From Bacteroidales bacterium (lineage in GTDB: Bacteria; Bacteroidota; Bacteroidia; Bacteroidales; UBA932), in contig JAHHQQ010000036.1 of assembly GCA_020026275.1 (NCBI GenBank), forward strand, positions 1 through 15,320: a stretch of DNA of 15,320 bases, in the 5' to 3' direction. Below the pieces are notes generated by a model, which saw only the letters and a list, made by a program, of their open reading frames with translations, was not told where the DNA came from and ran no database searches. The stretch's first letter is position 1; each line of letters begins with the position of its first letter. Below are positions 6,463 to 15,127 of the stretch, in pieces. Both the position numbers and the translations under genes were made by a program.

Positions 6463-6493
6463 TTGAATTATTCGACGAGAACTATTAATTTTG
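6463..6493 (+). promoter_or_regulatory. Promoter of the seven-gene transporter and peptidoglycan-salvage run
   Basis: TTG (6463-6465) and TAATTTTG (6486-6493, a perfect TAnnTTTG) are separated by 20 nt. The expected start is near 6500, about 22 nt before the ATG at 6522, so the leader is short. It sits directly after the tRNA terminator, and I see no other promoter or terminator before the right window edge. Confidence 0.65.
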
Positions 6494-6521
6494 CAAATCA
6501 ATTCATAGAAATTATTCACTT

Positions 6522-8207
6522 ATGAACGATTTATTTTTCGGTAATGGCATTGCCCATTCCATTATGCTCTTTGCTTTTGTCATAGCAATCGGTCTTTATC
6601 TGGGAAGATTCAAGATTAAGGGAATCTCTATCGGCTCAACTTGGATTTTGTTTATCGGTATCTTGATGGGACATCTTGGATTCGAAGTGAATCCTTCCGT
6701 CTTGACCTTCATGAAAGAGTTTGGTCTGATCCTGTTTGTATTCTCAATAGGTCTTCAAGTAGGTCCCGGTTTTTTCCAGTCCTTCAAGAAAGGGGGCGTC
6801 CTGTTGAATGTTCTGGCAGTCTGTCTTGTCCTGTTGGCGGTCGGAACTGCTTGTGCCATTCATTTTGTTACAGGCGAGTCCTTGCAGACCATGACAGGTG
6901 TGATGTCTGGTGCAGTGACCAACACCCCGGGGCTGGGTGCGGCTCAGCAGACGCTTTCTGATTGCATTGTTGCTGCCAACGGTACGGCAAAGGATGCCGT
7001 GGACGCTTCTGCTCATCTGGCTTCTGCCTATGCGGTCGCTTATCCTATGGGTGTAATAGGTGTCATCATGCTGATGATCTTCTTCAAGGCCGTCTTCAAG
7101 ATTGACCTCAAGAAAGAGAAAGCGGTTCTAGATGCTGAATCTGGCAACGCAGATGCTGCAAGACGTGTGCATTGTGAGGTTACCAATCCGGCAGTGTTTG
7201 GAAAAACTATCAAGGAAACTGTTGCAGACCTGCATGACAAATTGGTTGTTTCCAGGGTGATGCGTGAGGGAGAAGTGCTGACTGTCGGACCTGATACTGT
7301 TCTTCATGAGGGAGACAAGGTTCTGATTGTCACTTCGCAACCTAATCATGATGCCGTCCGTATCATCTTCGGAAAGGAAATTCCAATGCATTTGGTTGAT
7401 TGGCAACATGTCGGGGAGGAAAATGTGGTGTCCAGGCGTCTTTCCATCACCAAGTCCAAATTGACGGGAAAGAGCTTGAAGTCTTTGAATATCCGTGCGG
7501 TATATGGGGTCAATGTGACCCGTGTGCTCAGAGCTGGTGTAGAATTGGTGGCAGGTCCGAATCTGATTCTCAAGATGGGAGATTCTATCCAGGTGGTCGG
7601 AGAGTCCAAGAATATCGATGCATTGGCAGAACTGGTCGGAAACAAGCCTGAAAGCCTGAGTCATCCTAACCTGGTTCCAATTTTCTTGGGAATTGTAGCC
7701 GGTATTATTTTCGGTTCCATTCCAATGATGATTCCGGGTATTCCTCATGCCATCAAATTGGGTCTGGCCGGTGGTCCGCTTATTATTGCTATTCTTTTAG
7801 GTTATTTCGGACCGAAGTGGAAGATCACCACTTACACTACTTTGAGCGCCAATTTGATGGTGCGTGAAATCGGCATTTCTTTCTTCATGGCAGCTGTCGG
7901 TTTGGGGGCTGGCACTAATTTCATCAGTTCTATCCTCAATGGCGGTTATTGGTGGATTCTGTATGGTGCCCTTATTACTTTGATTCCGGTTTCCATCATA
8001 TTCCTGCTCGCAAGATTGGTTTTCCATCTGAATTTTTATCAGATATGTGGTTTGGTGGCTGGTGCCACTACCAATCCTCCAGTGCTTGCTTTCGCGCAGA
8101 ATGCGTATGGTACTGACTACACATCTGTCAATTATGCTACCGTTTATCCGTTATCTATGTTCATGCGTGTGTTGGTAGCTCAATTGCTGATTTTGCTCTC
8201 GCTGTAA
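6522..8207 (+). CDS. AspT/YidE-like transporter (aspartate:alanine exchanger family)
   Basis: This 561-residue inner-membrane protein belongs to the AAE transporter family, which includes Tetragenococcus AspT and E. coli YidE and YbjL. It has the family's two membrane halves (about 1-190 and 384-561) flanking a cytoplasmic core with two TrkA-C (RCK-C) domains (about 208-285 and 304-372). Landmarks are GLQVGPGFF (77-85) and TNTPGLGA (133-140) in the first half, and AVGLGAGTNF and GATTNPPVLAF at matching places in the second. The substrate cannot be read; family members exchange amino acids or export small carboxylates. It opens the operon behind its own promoter, and the Nudix gene starts 1 nt after its stop, so translation is probably coupled. 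Confidence 0.88.
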   Translation: MNDLFFGNGIAHSIMLFAFVIAIGLYLGRFKIKGISIGSTWILFIGILMGHLGFEVNPSVLTFMKEFGLILFVFSIGLQVGPGFFQSFKKGGVLLNVLAVCLVLLAVGTACAIHFVTGESLQTMTGVMSGAVTNTPGLGAAQQTLSDCIVAANGTAKDAVDASAHLASAYAVAYPMGVIGVIMLMIFFKAVFKIDLKKEKAVLDAESGNADAARRVHCEVTNPAVFGKTIKETVADLHDKLVVSRVMREGEVLTVGPDTVLHEGDKVLIVTSQPNHDAVRIIFGKEIPMHLVDWQHVGEENVVSRRLSITKSKLTGKSLKSLNIRAVYGVNVTRVLRAGVELVAGPNLILKMGDSIQVVGESKNIDALAELVGNKPESLSHPNLVPIFLGIVAGIIFGSIPMMIPGIPHAIKLGLAGGPLIIAILLGYFGPKWKITTYTTLSANLMVREIGISFFMAAVGLGAGTNFISSILNGGYWWILYGALITLIPVSIIFLLARLVFHLNFYQICGLVAGATTNPPVLAFAQNAYGTDYTSVNYATVYPLSMFMRVLVAQLLILLSL

Positions 8208-8208
8208 G

Positions 8209-8793
8209 ATGGAACTTTATTATCCATCAGATGTCGCGCCGATTTTGCCTTTTTCCGCAATGGAAGGATTTGTCTCTGGGCCTGTCGCTTGTGAGATGGT
8301 CCCCATTGTGGAAGCAAATGGCAATGTGATAGGGCAAGCCAGTAGAGAATTTGTCCATGGGGGGTCTAAACTTCTTCATCCGGTCGTCCATTTGCATGTC
8401 CTTAATAGAATAGGGGAAATTTATCTTCAGAAACGATCCATGAAAAAGGAACTTCTGCCTGGCTATTGGGATACAGCTGTCGGAGGCCATGTCGTTTACG
8501 GAGAATGTATCAAAGAAGCGTTGATTCGGGAGGCGTATGAAGAATTGCATTTGTATGATTTCAATCCTTATTTCATAGATTCATATGTGTTTGAAAGTGA
8601 TACAGAACGTGAATTGGTCAATGTATTTGCCTGTATCGGAAATTTTCATCTCGAGCCAGACCAGGATGAAGTGGAGGAAGGAAGATTTTGGAATTCTCGA
8701 GAAATTGAAGAAAGTTTTGAAAAATCAGTTATAACACCTAACTTTGAACTTGAGTTTTTGCGGATTCATAAGAATTTGGAAGCTCTACTTTAA
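8209..8793 (+). CDS. Nudix hydrolase
   Basis: The 194-residue protein carries a Nudix box at 93-115: Gly93, five residues, Glu99, seven residues, then REAYEELHL (107-115). The metal-binding REx2EE core is intact, but the usual Gly near the end is His114. The block HPVVHLHVLNRIGEIYLQKR followed by PGYWDTAVGGHV resembles YfcD and isopentenyl-diphosphate-isomerase-like Nudix proteins. About 55 residues precede the Nudix fold (through VPIVEANGNVIGQASREFVH), as in that subgroup. It should be cytoplasmic and cleave a nucleoside diphosphate linked to another moiety; the substrate is unknown. It begins 1 nt after the transporter gene and ends 10 nt before the glycosyltransferase. Confidence 0.88.
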   Translation: MELYYPSDVAPILPFSAMEGFVSGPVACEMVPIVEANGNVIGQASREFVHGGSKLLHPVVHLHVLNRIGEIYLQKRSMKKELLPGYWDTAVGGHVVYGECIKEALIREAYEELHLYDFNPYFIDSYVFESDTERELVNVFACIGNFHLEPDQDEVEEGRFWNSREIEESFEKSVITPNFELEFLRIHKNLEALL

Positions 8794-8803
8794 AGTTACA
8801 TTT

Positions 8804-10129
8804 ATGACTGAAACAATAATCAAATCTGAAAAAATGCTGAGAAGTACATCTTCTTTGCGTGAATTGGCATCTGAAATCAAGACAGATTTCTTTCTTGTTA
8901 ACATTTCTCCTTTCGATTGCGAACTTGGCGAATTGGCCTATGAACGTTTCTTGGAGGTGGCAGAATATACATCTGCGGATATGGTGTATGCAGACCACTA
9001 TGATCTTATCGCAGAAAAAGACGGGGAAAAATTGTGTAAGCATCCTCTGATTGATTGTCAGGCAGGAGCTTTGAGGGATGATTTTGATTTTGGAAAAGTG
9101 TTGCTTTTCCGTACATCTTCTTTCAAGAAGGCTGTTGCCGCAATGGATGTTGACTATGAATTTGGTGCATTGTATGATCTTCGTCTGAGAATAGGCAAGA
9201 TTGTCCATATTGCTGAATTCCTATATACTATCAAAGAGACGGATCTTCGTAAATCTGGTGAAAAGCAATTCGATTATGTCAATCCCCGTAACCGTGAGGT
9301 TCAGATTGAGATGGAGCAGATTTGTACTGCCTATCTTAAACGAATTGGTGCATTTGTTGGCCCGGAATTTAAACCTGTGGATCGTGAAGCCATCAAATTC
9401 GATGTGCAGGCTTCCGTTGTCATTCCTGTCTTGAACAGGGTGAAGACTGTTGGAGACGCCATCAAGAGCGCACTTTCCCAAAAGGCAGATTTCAATTTTA
9501 ATGTAATTGTCATTGATAACCATTCAACAGATGGTACTGCAGAATTGATAGACAAATTGGCAGCGGAAGACAGCAGGTTGATTCATATCATTCCTGTCCG
9601 TCATGATCTTGGAATTGGTGGTTGTTGGAACGTGGCGGTACATGATTCCCGCTGTGGTGAATATGCTGTCCAGCTTGATAGTGATGATGTGTATTCAGGA
9701 CCAGAAACCCTTCAGAAAATTGTGGATGTATTCAAGGAAGAGAAGTCAGGTATGGTCATCGGCTCTTACAGCATGACTGATTTCAACATGAATCCGCTTC
9801 CTCCGGGATTGATTGACCACAAGGAATGGACAGATGACAACGGAAAGAACAATGCCCTTCGTATCAATGGTCTGGGCGCTCCTCGAGCGTTTTATGTTCC
9901 ACTTCTCAGAAAAATCAATTTTCCTAATGTCAGTTATGGTGAAGACTATGCTGTCGGTTTGAGAATCTGCAGGGAATACCGTATTTCACGTATCTACGAA
10001 TCACTTTATTGCTGTCGTCGTTGGGAGGGGAATTCCGATGCGGCGCTAAGTATTGAAAAAGTTAACGCCAATAACTACTATAAGGATAAGATCCGTACTT
10101 ATGAGTTGGAGGCCAGATTGAAAAAATAA
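8804..10129 (+). CDS. Family 2 glycosyltransferase with an extra GT-A-like N-terminal half
   Basis: Residues 203-420 are a GT2 catalytic domain: ASVVIPVLNR (203-212) starts the nucleotide-binding fold, DNHSTDGT (238-245) follows, DSDD (292-295) is the metal and donor motif, Glu380-Asp381 may supply the base, and RRWEG (405-409) closes it. Residues 1-195 look like the second half of another GT-A domain: DMVYADHYD (59-67) in place of a DxD loop, then QAGALRDDFDFGKVLLFR. They lack a VVIPVYN-type start, so this half is probably non-catalytic. No signal or membrane segment is seen. I chose the ATG at 8804, since a TTG at 8744 would overlap the Nudix gene. The stop overlaps the next ATG by 1 nt, tying it to the DUF4922-SpoIID gene. 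Donor and acceptor are unknown. Confidence 0.82.
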   Translation: MTETIIKSEKMLRSTSSLRELASEIKTDFFLVNISPFDCELGELAYERFLEVAEYTSADMVYADHYDLIAEKDGEKLCKHPLIDCQAGALRDDFDFGKVLLFRTSSFKKAVAAMDVDYEFGALYDLRLRIGKIVHIAEFLYTIKETDLRKSGEKQFDYVNPRNREVQIEMEQICTAYLKRIGAFVGPEFKPVDREAIKFDVQASVVIPVLNRVKTVGDAIKSALSQKADFNFNVIVIDNHSTDGTAELIDKLAAEDSRLIHIIPVRHDLGIGGCWNVAVHDSRCGEYAVQLDSDDVYSGPETLQKIVDVFKEEKSGMVIGSYSMTDFNMNPLPPGLIDHKEWTDDNGKNNALRINGLGAPRAFYVPLLRKINFPNVSYGEDYAVGLRICREYRISRIYESLYCCRRWEGNSDAALSIEKVNANNYYKDKIRTYELEARLKK

Positions 10130-12501
10130 TGAATCAAGGCATTTTAGACAAATTTTTCAGCGATCAATTGTCTGTATGGCCTTTAGCTGCTGCAAACTTC
10201 AGGTCTTTGAAGTCAGTCGAAACAAGAAAATTGAATGTCAATGGACTTGAAGTTTGCCTTCAGCATAATCCAGAGAGAATCAAATCAACTTCCGCCAAGG
10301 TGGACAAAGCGTCCATCAAGGCTCGGAAGTGTTTTCTTTGTAGTGCCAACAGACCATCAGAGCAGTTCTCGCTCAAATTTGAAGGTCGCAAGGATAGGAA
10401 ATATGATATTCTGGTCAATCCTTATCCTATTTTTCCTCAGCATTTGGTAATTGCATCTACACAACATCAGAATCAGTCTATCTGGCACAAGTTGGGTGAT
10501 CTGGCAGATCTGGCGCATCATTATACTGATTTTACGTTCTTCTATAATGGGCCCCGTTGTGGAGCATCTGCTCCAGATCATCTCCATTTTCAGGGATGTC
10601 CAAGACACATCATGCCGTTGGAGAATGAAATTGACCAACTGCTTTCAAGAATTGCAGAGGTTCATCAAGATACGGGCGTTCCAGATGGTCCTGAAATGAC
10701 GGATATTCCGTCTGATATTCAGAAAGAAATTGATTTCGTGACTTCTGTGCAAGAAGCGCAATTGTATCATTATAAGCACTTTACACGTGGTGTATTCGCG
10801 ATGAGGGCAAGGACTTCCAAGTCTTTGGCCAAATTGTTCTATCGTCTGCTCGACTGTGCTCCGATTCCAGAAGGGGAGACCGAACCGATGTTCAACCTGC
10901 TCATATGGTATGCACCGATGGCGGAGAATTCCACCCGTCCATCTGGCTGCACTCATGGAATGGCCGATTTTGAGTACAGGGCGATTGTCCTCTGCAGAGG
11001 CGCCCACCGTCCTCATCACTTCAATCTGGAAGGAGAGGGCCATCTCGGTTTGAGTCCAGGTTGTGCGGATATGGCAGGACTGTTCATTGTTCCAGCTACG
11101 GACGATTATGAAAAATTGAATGAAAAACTTCTTGGAGAGGTGCTCTCTGAGGTGTCTGTCTCTGAAAAAGTGGAGTCTGACATTTTGTGGAGATTGACCC
11201 GTACACAGGAGACGATACAGGTTGGCATTTTGTCTGCAGATGAAATCTGTTTTGAAATCCTTTCAGATGGTGCCGGAAAACAGAAAGTCAGCTACCAGGA
11301 AGGGAAAATTGCTTATAATGGAGCCTTGTACGATGAATTGAGTTTCGATTCCATTACACCGTCCACTCTTTTTGCGGAGCCGACTTTTGTTTTGTATGGT
11401 GTCGTAATTGGTGTAGATTTCCATTGGCAGAGGAAGGTGGACCAGAAATTTGCCGGGTCCCTCAAATTTATCATTGAGAATGGAAAGGTGGTCGCTGTGA
11501 ATGTGATTGGCGTGGAAGACTATCTGTTGAGTGTCATTTCATCAGAAATGAAAGCATCCGCACCTCTTGAGTTCTTGAAAGTCCACTCTGTGATTTCCCG
11601 TTCCTGGGTAATGTCACAGATTTCGCATAGGATGTCTCCGAGGTCTCGCGAGAATGTACCAGAAGTGAAGGATGTGCCGACTTTGGTCACTCGCCTTGAG
11701 GATGAACTGCATCCTGTCGGAATGGATGCGGACTGTCCTGAGATCATCAGATGGTTTGACCATGATGACCACAAGAAATTTGATGTTTGTGCTGATGACC
11801 ATTGCCAGAGATATCAGGGACTGACCATGGTGGTAGGAGAGAATGTCAAGAAAGCGATTGATCAGACATGGGGAGAAGTCTTGACGTATAAAGATGAAAT
11901 CTGCGATGCCCGTTTCTACAAATCTTGTGGAGGCAGGACAGAAAAATTCTCTTCTTGTTGGGAAGACAAGGACTATGACTATCTTCCGTCACTTCCAGAT
12001 ACACCAGAACATAATCCAGAAGGAAAGGTATTCTGTGATACACAGGACAAGCGGATTCTTTCTCAAGTATTGAATGACTATGATCTGGAAACGGTCGATT
12101 TCTACAATTGGAAGGAAGAATATACTAGAGAACAACTGTCTGAACTGATTAGCCGTCGTTCAGGTATAGAGATCGGTACCCTTCAGTCTTTGGAACCGAT
12201 ATTGAGAGGTCCTTCTGGGCGTATCATCAAATTGAAGGTTGTCGGAGACAAGAAGTCTTTCATTATAGGCAAGGAACTGATGGTAAGGAGAATCTTGTCT
12301 GAGAGTCATCTCAAGAGTTCAAATTTTGATGTCAAGGTGAATGGGGACCAGTTCATTCTTGAAGGATATGGCTGGGGGCATGGTGTTGGACTTTGTCAGA
12401 TCGGCGCTGCTGTGATGGTGGATGAAGGATATACATACAATCAGGTTCTCCAACATTACTATCCTGGTTCTGTCGTTGAAAGAAAATTTAAATTGAAATA
12501 A
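10129..12501 (+). CDS. DUF4922-SpoIID fusion: HIT/GalT-type nucleotidyltransferase or phosphorylase plus SpoIID/LytB domain
   Basis: The 790-residue protein joins two enzymes. Residues 1-345 are a HIT-superfamily domain (DUF4922), related to GalT, Ap4A phosphorylase and plant GDP-L-galactose phosphorylase. It has a CxxC zinc pair (Cys68, Cys71), NPYPIFPQHLVI, the catalytic GASAPDHLHFQ (His151, His153, Gln155), and a HRPHHF...LSPGCADMAGLFIVPA block. Residues about 370-790 are a SpoIID/LytB domain with VEDYLLSVISSEM (putative catalytic Glu473), KSCGGRTEKF, YLPSLPD and YGWGHGVGLCQIGA (747-760). SpoIID cleaves peptide-free glycan strands as a lytic transglycosylase. The N terminus (MNQGILDKFFSDQLSVWPLA) is not a signal peptide and I see no transmembrane helix. 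The fusion therefore appears cytoplasmic, which is odd for SpoIID. The AmpG and NamZ genes follow, pointing to muropeptide recycling. Confidence 0.85.
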   Translation: MNQGILDKFFSDQLSVWPLAAANFRSLKSVETRKLNVNGLEVCLQHNPERIKSTSAKVDKASIKARKCFLCSANRPSEQFSLKFEGRKDRKYDILVNPYPIFPQHLVIASTQHQNQSIWHKLGDLADLAHHYTDFTFFYNGPRCGASAPDHLHFQGCPRHIMPLENEIDQLLSRIAEVHQDTGVPDGPEMTDIPSDIQKEIDFVTSVQEAQLYHYKHFTRGVFAMRARTSKSLAKLFYRLLDCAPIPEGETEPMFNLLIWYAPMAENSTRPSGCTHGMADFEYRAIVLCRGAHRPHHFNLEGEGHLGLSPGCADMAGLFIVPATDDYEKLNEKLLGEVLSEVSVSEKVESDILWRLTRTQETIQVGILSADEICFEILSDGAGKQKVSYQEGKIAYNGALYDELSFDSITPSTLFAEPTFVLYGVVIGVDFHWQRKVDQKFAGSLKFIIENGKVVAVNVIGVEDYLLSVISSEMKASAPLEFLKVHSVISRSWVMSQISHRMSPRSRENVPEVKDVPTLVTRLEDELHPVGMDADCPEIIRWFDHDDHKKFDVCADDHCQRYQGLTMVVGENVKKAIDQTWGEVLTYKDEICDARFYKSCGGRTEKFSSCWEDKDYDYLPSLPDTPEHNPEGKVFCDTQDKRILSQVLNDYDLETVDFYNWKEEYTREQLSELISRRSGIEIGTLQSLEPILRGPSGRIIKLKVVGDKKSFIIGKELMVRRILSESHLKSSNFDVKVNGDQFILEGYGWGHGVGLCQIGAAVMVDEGYTYNQVLQHYYPGSVVERKFKLK

Positions 12502-12508
12502 AAAAAGA

Positions 12509-13840
12509 ATGAATAACATTAAAACTAGAAATCCATGGTGGTGGATACCTACTTTGTATTTTGCCGAGGGTATCCCGTATTTTATCGTCAACAATATTTC
12601 TGTCATGATGTTCACTAAAATGGGTGTGCCGAATGGAGAGATGGCGATGTTTACCAGTCTGCTTTATCTTCCGTGGAGTTTGAAACCGCTGTGGAGTCCA
12701 TTTGTGGATATCATCAAGACAAAACGTTGGTGGATTGTCACCATGCAGGTTCTGATGTCCATTGCTTTTGTGTTGTTGACTTTGTCTATTCCGCATCCTG
12801 ATGCCGCTACTATTGCGGCTTCGGAAACTCCGATCAGCATGTTCACCATCACTCTGCTTCTGTTCATCATTACAGCATTTGCATCTGCTACTCATGATAT
12901 CGCTGCGGATGGTTTCTATATGTTGGCGCTTCCTACTGACCAGCAGTCTCTGTTCGTCGGTATCCGCAGCACTTTCTACAGACTTTCATCCATTTTCGGA
13001 CAGGGTGTCCTCGTGTTCATCGCAGGTCTGCTTGAGACCAAGACTGGAGATATCCCTGAAGCCTGGACGATTACCATGCTGATTACCGCAGTAATGTTCT
13101 CACTGATCACGTTGTGGCATACTTTCTTTATTCCGAAACCGGCTTCAGACCAGTCTAAGATAGATGAGCATGCAGCCCACAAGGCCAGTGCCATCATGAA
13201 GGAATTTGGACGCACTTTCGTGACTTTCTTCAAGAAGCCGGGAGTCTGGATTGCCATCGCTTTCATGCTACTTTATCGTTTGCCGGAGGCATTCTTGTTG
13301 AAGATGGTGAATCCTTTCCTGGTTGCATCGATTGACGCCGGAGGTCTGGGGCTTCCAACAGAGGAAGTGGGTATTGTATATGGAACTATAGGAGTCTTCT
13401 TCTTGACAGTCGGTGGTATTCTCGGAGGTGTTGCCGCTTCTAAATGGGGATTGAAGAAGAGTTTGTGGCCGATGGCCGCCTGTATGACCCTTCCATGTCT
13501 GACCTTTGTCTATCTGGCCATCGCACAGCCGTCCAACCTCATTGCCATCAGTAGTGCAGTGGCTGTAGAGCAGTTTGGTTATGGCTTTGGATTTACAGCA
13601 TATATGTTGTATATGATGTACTTCTCAGAGGGAGAGTTCAAGACTGCACACTATGCAATTTGTACTGCGTTCATGGCTTTGAGTATGATGATTCCGGGAA
13701 TGTTCGCCGGTTATATCCAGGAAATGCTGGGGTACACCAATTTCTTCTGGATGGTAATGGTCTGTTGTTTTGCAACCGTTCTGATGACATTCATCGCCAA
13801 GAGAACAGTGGATGCCGAATACGGTAGAAAAGAATCATAA
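12509..13840 (+). CDS. AmpG-like muropeptide permease (MFS)
   Basis: This 443-residue polytopic inner-membrane protein belongs to the AmpG branch of the major facilitator superfamily. AmpG imports GlcNAc-anhydroMurNAc and its peptides by proton symport for peptidoglycan recycling. Branch marks are FAEGIPYF (18-25), LLYLPWSLKPLWSPFVD (51-67) after the first helices, and SATHDIAADGFYM (126-138), the counterpart of the ATQDIAxDxY block. The length is close to the usual 430-490 residues, though short enough that the two extra C-terminal helices of E. coli AmpG may be missing. It begins 7 nt after the SpoIID fusion and ends 17 nt before the NamZ gene. The substrate is inferred from family and context; other sugar permeases share the fold. 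Confidence 0.85.
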   Translation: MNNIKTRNPWWWIPTLYFAEGIPYFIVNNISVMMFTKMGVPNGEMAMFTSLLYLPWSLKPLWSPFVDIIKTKRWWIVTMQVLMSIAFVLLTLSIPHPDAATIAASETPISMFTITLLLFIITAFASATHDIAADGFYMLALPTDQQSLFVGIRSTFYRLSSIFGQGVLVFIAGLLETKTGDIPEAWTITMLITAVMFSLITLWHTFFIPKPASDQSKIDEHAAHKASAIMKEFGRTFVTFFKKPGVWIAIAFMLLYRLPEAFLLKMVNPFLVASIDAGGLGLPTEEVGIVYGTIGVFFLTVGGILGGVAASKWGLKKSLWPMAACMTLPCLTFVYLAIAQPSNLIAISSAVAVEQFGYGFGFTAYMLYMMYFSEGEFKTAHYAICTAFMALSMMIPGMFAGYIQEMLGYTNFFWMVMVCCFATVLMTFIAKRTVDAEYGRKES

Positions 13841-13857
13841 AATAAACTGAAACGAAA

Positions 13858-15114
13858 ATGAAAAGATATATTGCTATTGTTGCCGCTGCCTTGATTCCAT
13901 TTATGGCGATGGCACAGAAACAAGTTGTCAAGACAGGCATCGAGGTACTGGAGTCCCGTGATTTTTCCATTTTGAAAGGAAAGAATGTCGGTCTGGTGAC
14001 CAACCCGAGTGGCGTGGATTTCCAGCTGCGTTCCACAATTGATATCCTTCACAATGCGGAAGGTGTGAACCTGGTGGCCCTTTACGGCCCGGAGCACGGT
14101 GTCAGGGGCGATGCTTATGCTGGAGATGCTGTGGCTGATTCCAAGGATCCTGCAACAGGAGTTCCTGTGTTCTCCATCTATGGCAAGAATCGCGAGCCGT
14201 CTCCGGAAATGCTCAAGGGCGTGGACGTGATGGTATACGATATCCAGGATGTCGGCAGCCGTTCTTACACCTTCATCAGCACCCTCGGTCTGGTGATGCG
14301 TGCTTGTGCCAAACAGGGCATTGAAGTGGTGGTCCTCGACAGACCGAATCCACTCGGTGGCCTGAAAGTTGAGGGAAACGTAGTTGAACCAGGATATTAT
14401 TCATTCGTCAGCGAGTTCAAGATTCCTTATATCTATGGATTGACAGTCGGTGAATTGGCCATTCTGGTCAATGAAGAAGGACTCAATCTCGGAGAAAAAG
14501 GAACCGAAGAGCATTTGAAGTGCAAATTGACAGTGATTCCGATGGATGGATGGAAAAGAGATATGACTTATGCGGAGACCGGGCTGCCTTGGGTTTTGCC
14601 TTCTCCAAACATTCCAAGTTCGGAGACCGCCATCTGCTATTCATCTTCCGGTATTTGTGGAGAATTGAACAATTATTTGAACATCGGTGTCGGATATACT
14701 CTTCCATTTTCCACATTTGCAGCTGAATGGGTCGATGCAGACGCATTGAGAGCCAGACTGGAAAGTTATCAGCTTCCAGGAATCGCATTCAGAACCATCC
14801 ACTACAAACCTCTTTTCGGTGGCCAGAAAGGCAAGATGCTCCATGGCGTTCAGTACTTCTACACTGACTATGAAGCAGCTGAGGTGACGCTGACCCAGTT
14901 CTATGTGATGCAGGCTGCTTACGAACTTTGGCCTGACAAGAATCCGTTTGAACTGTCCAAGGGCAGATTCGGAATGATGGATAAAGTCTGTGGTTCAAAT
15001 TATATTAGAGAGACTTTCTCCAGGAGATTGAAAGTGGAAGACATCATTGACTATTGGAACAAGGATGTCGAAAGCTTCAAGAAGCTCTCCAAGAGGTATT
15101 ATTTGTATAGATAA
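13858..15114 (+). CDS. namZ: Exo-beta-N-acetylmuramidase, NamZ type (DUF1343, CAZy GH171)
   Basis: The 418-residue protein has a signal peptide (MKRYIAIVAAALIPFMAMA) with an AxA site at 17-19, so it should be periplasmic. The rest is a full DUF1343 domain, the family of B. subtilis NamZ (YbbC) and its Tannerella forsythia homologues, which release MurNAc from the non-reducing end of glycan fragments. Conserved blocks are NVGLVTNPSGVD, LYGPEHGVRG (Glu79, the proposed catalytic glutamate), YDIQDVGSRSYTF (127-139), LDRPNPLGG (160-168), GLPWVLPSPNIP and KMLHGVQ. Its length is typical. Together with the AmpG-like permease just upstream it forms a salvage pair. MurNAc kinase and MurQ are not in the window. 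The gene symbol follows the founding member; several paralogues can occur in one genome. Confidence 0.9.
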   Translation: MKRYIAIVAAALIPFMAMAQKQVVKTGIEVLESRDFSILKGKNVGLVTNPSGVDFQLRSTIDILHNAEGVNLVALYGPEHGVRGDAYAGDAVADSKDPATGVPVFSIYGKNREPSPEMLKGVDVMVYDIQDVGSRSYTFISTLGLVMRACAKQGIEVVVLDRPNPLGGLKVEGNVVEPGYYSFVSEFKIPYIYGLTVGELAILVNEEGLNLGEKGTEEHLKCKLTVIPMDGWKRDMTYAETGLPWVLPSPNIPSSETAICYSSSGICGELNNYLNIGVGYTLPFSTFAAEWVDADALRARLESYQLPGIAFRTIHYKPLFGGQKGKMLHGVQYFYTDYEAAEVTLTQFYVMQAAYELWPDKNPFELSKGRFGMMDKVCGSNYIRETFSRRLKVEDIIDYWNKDVESFKKLSKRYYLYR

Positions 15115-15127
15115 AAATTGAAAGGTC

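Noticed and set aside
7128..7748. Minus-strand open frame of 206 codons within the transporter gene
   Set aside because: It is antisense to the TrkA-C core of the transporter and has no recognisable features.
8744..8803. TTG start for the GT2 gene, 20 codons upstream
   Set aside because: It would overlap the end of the Nudix gene by 50 nt. The ATG at 8804 lies 10 nt after the Nudix stop and matches the spacing of the rest of the run.
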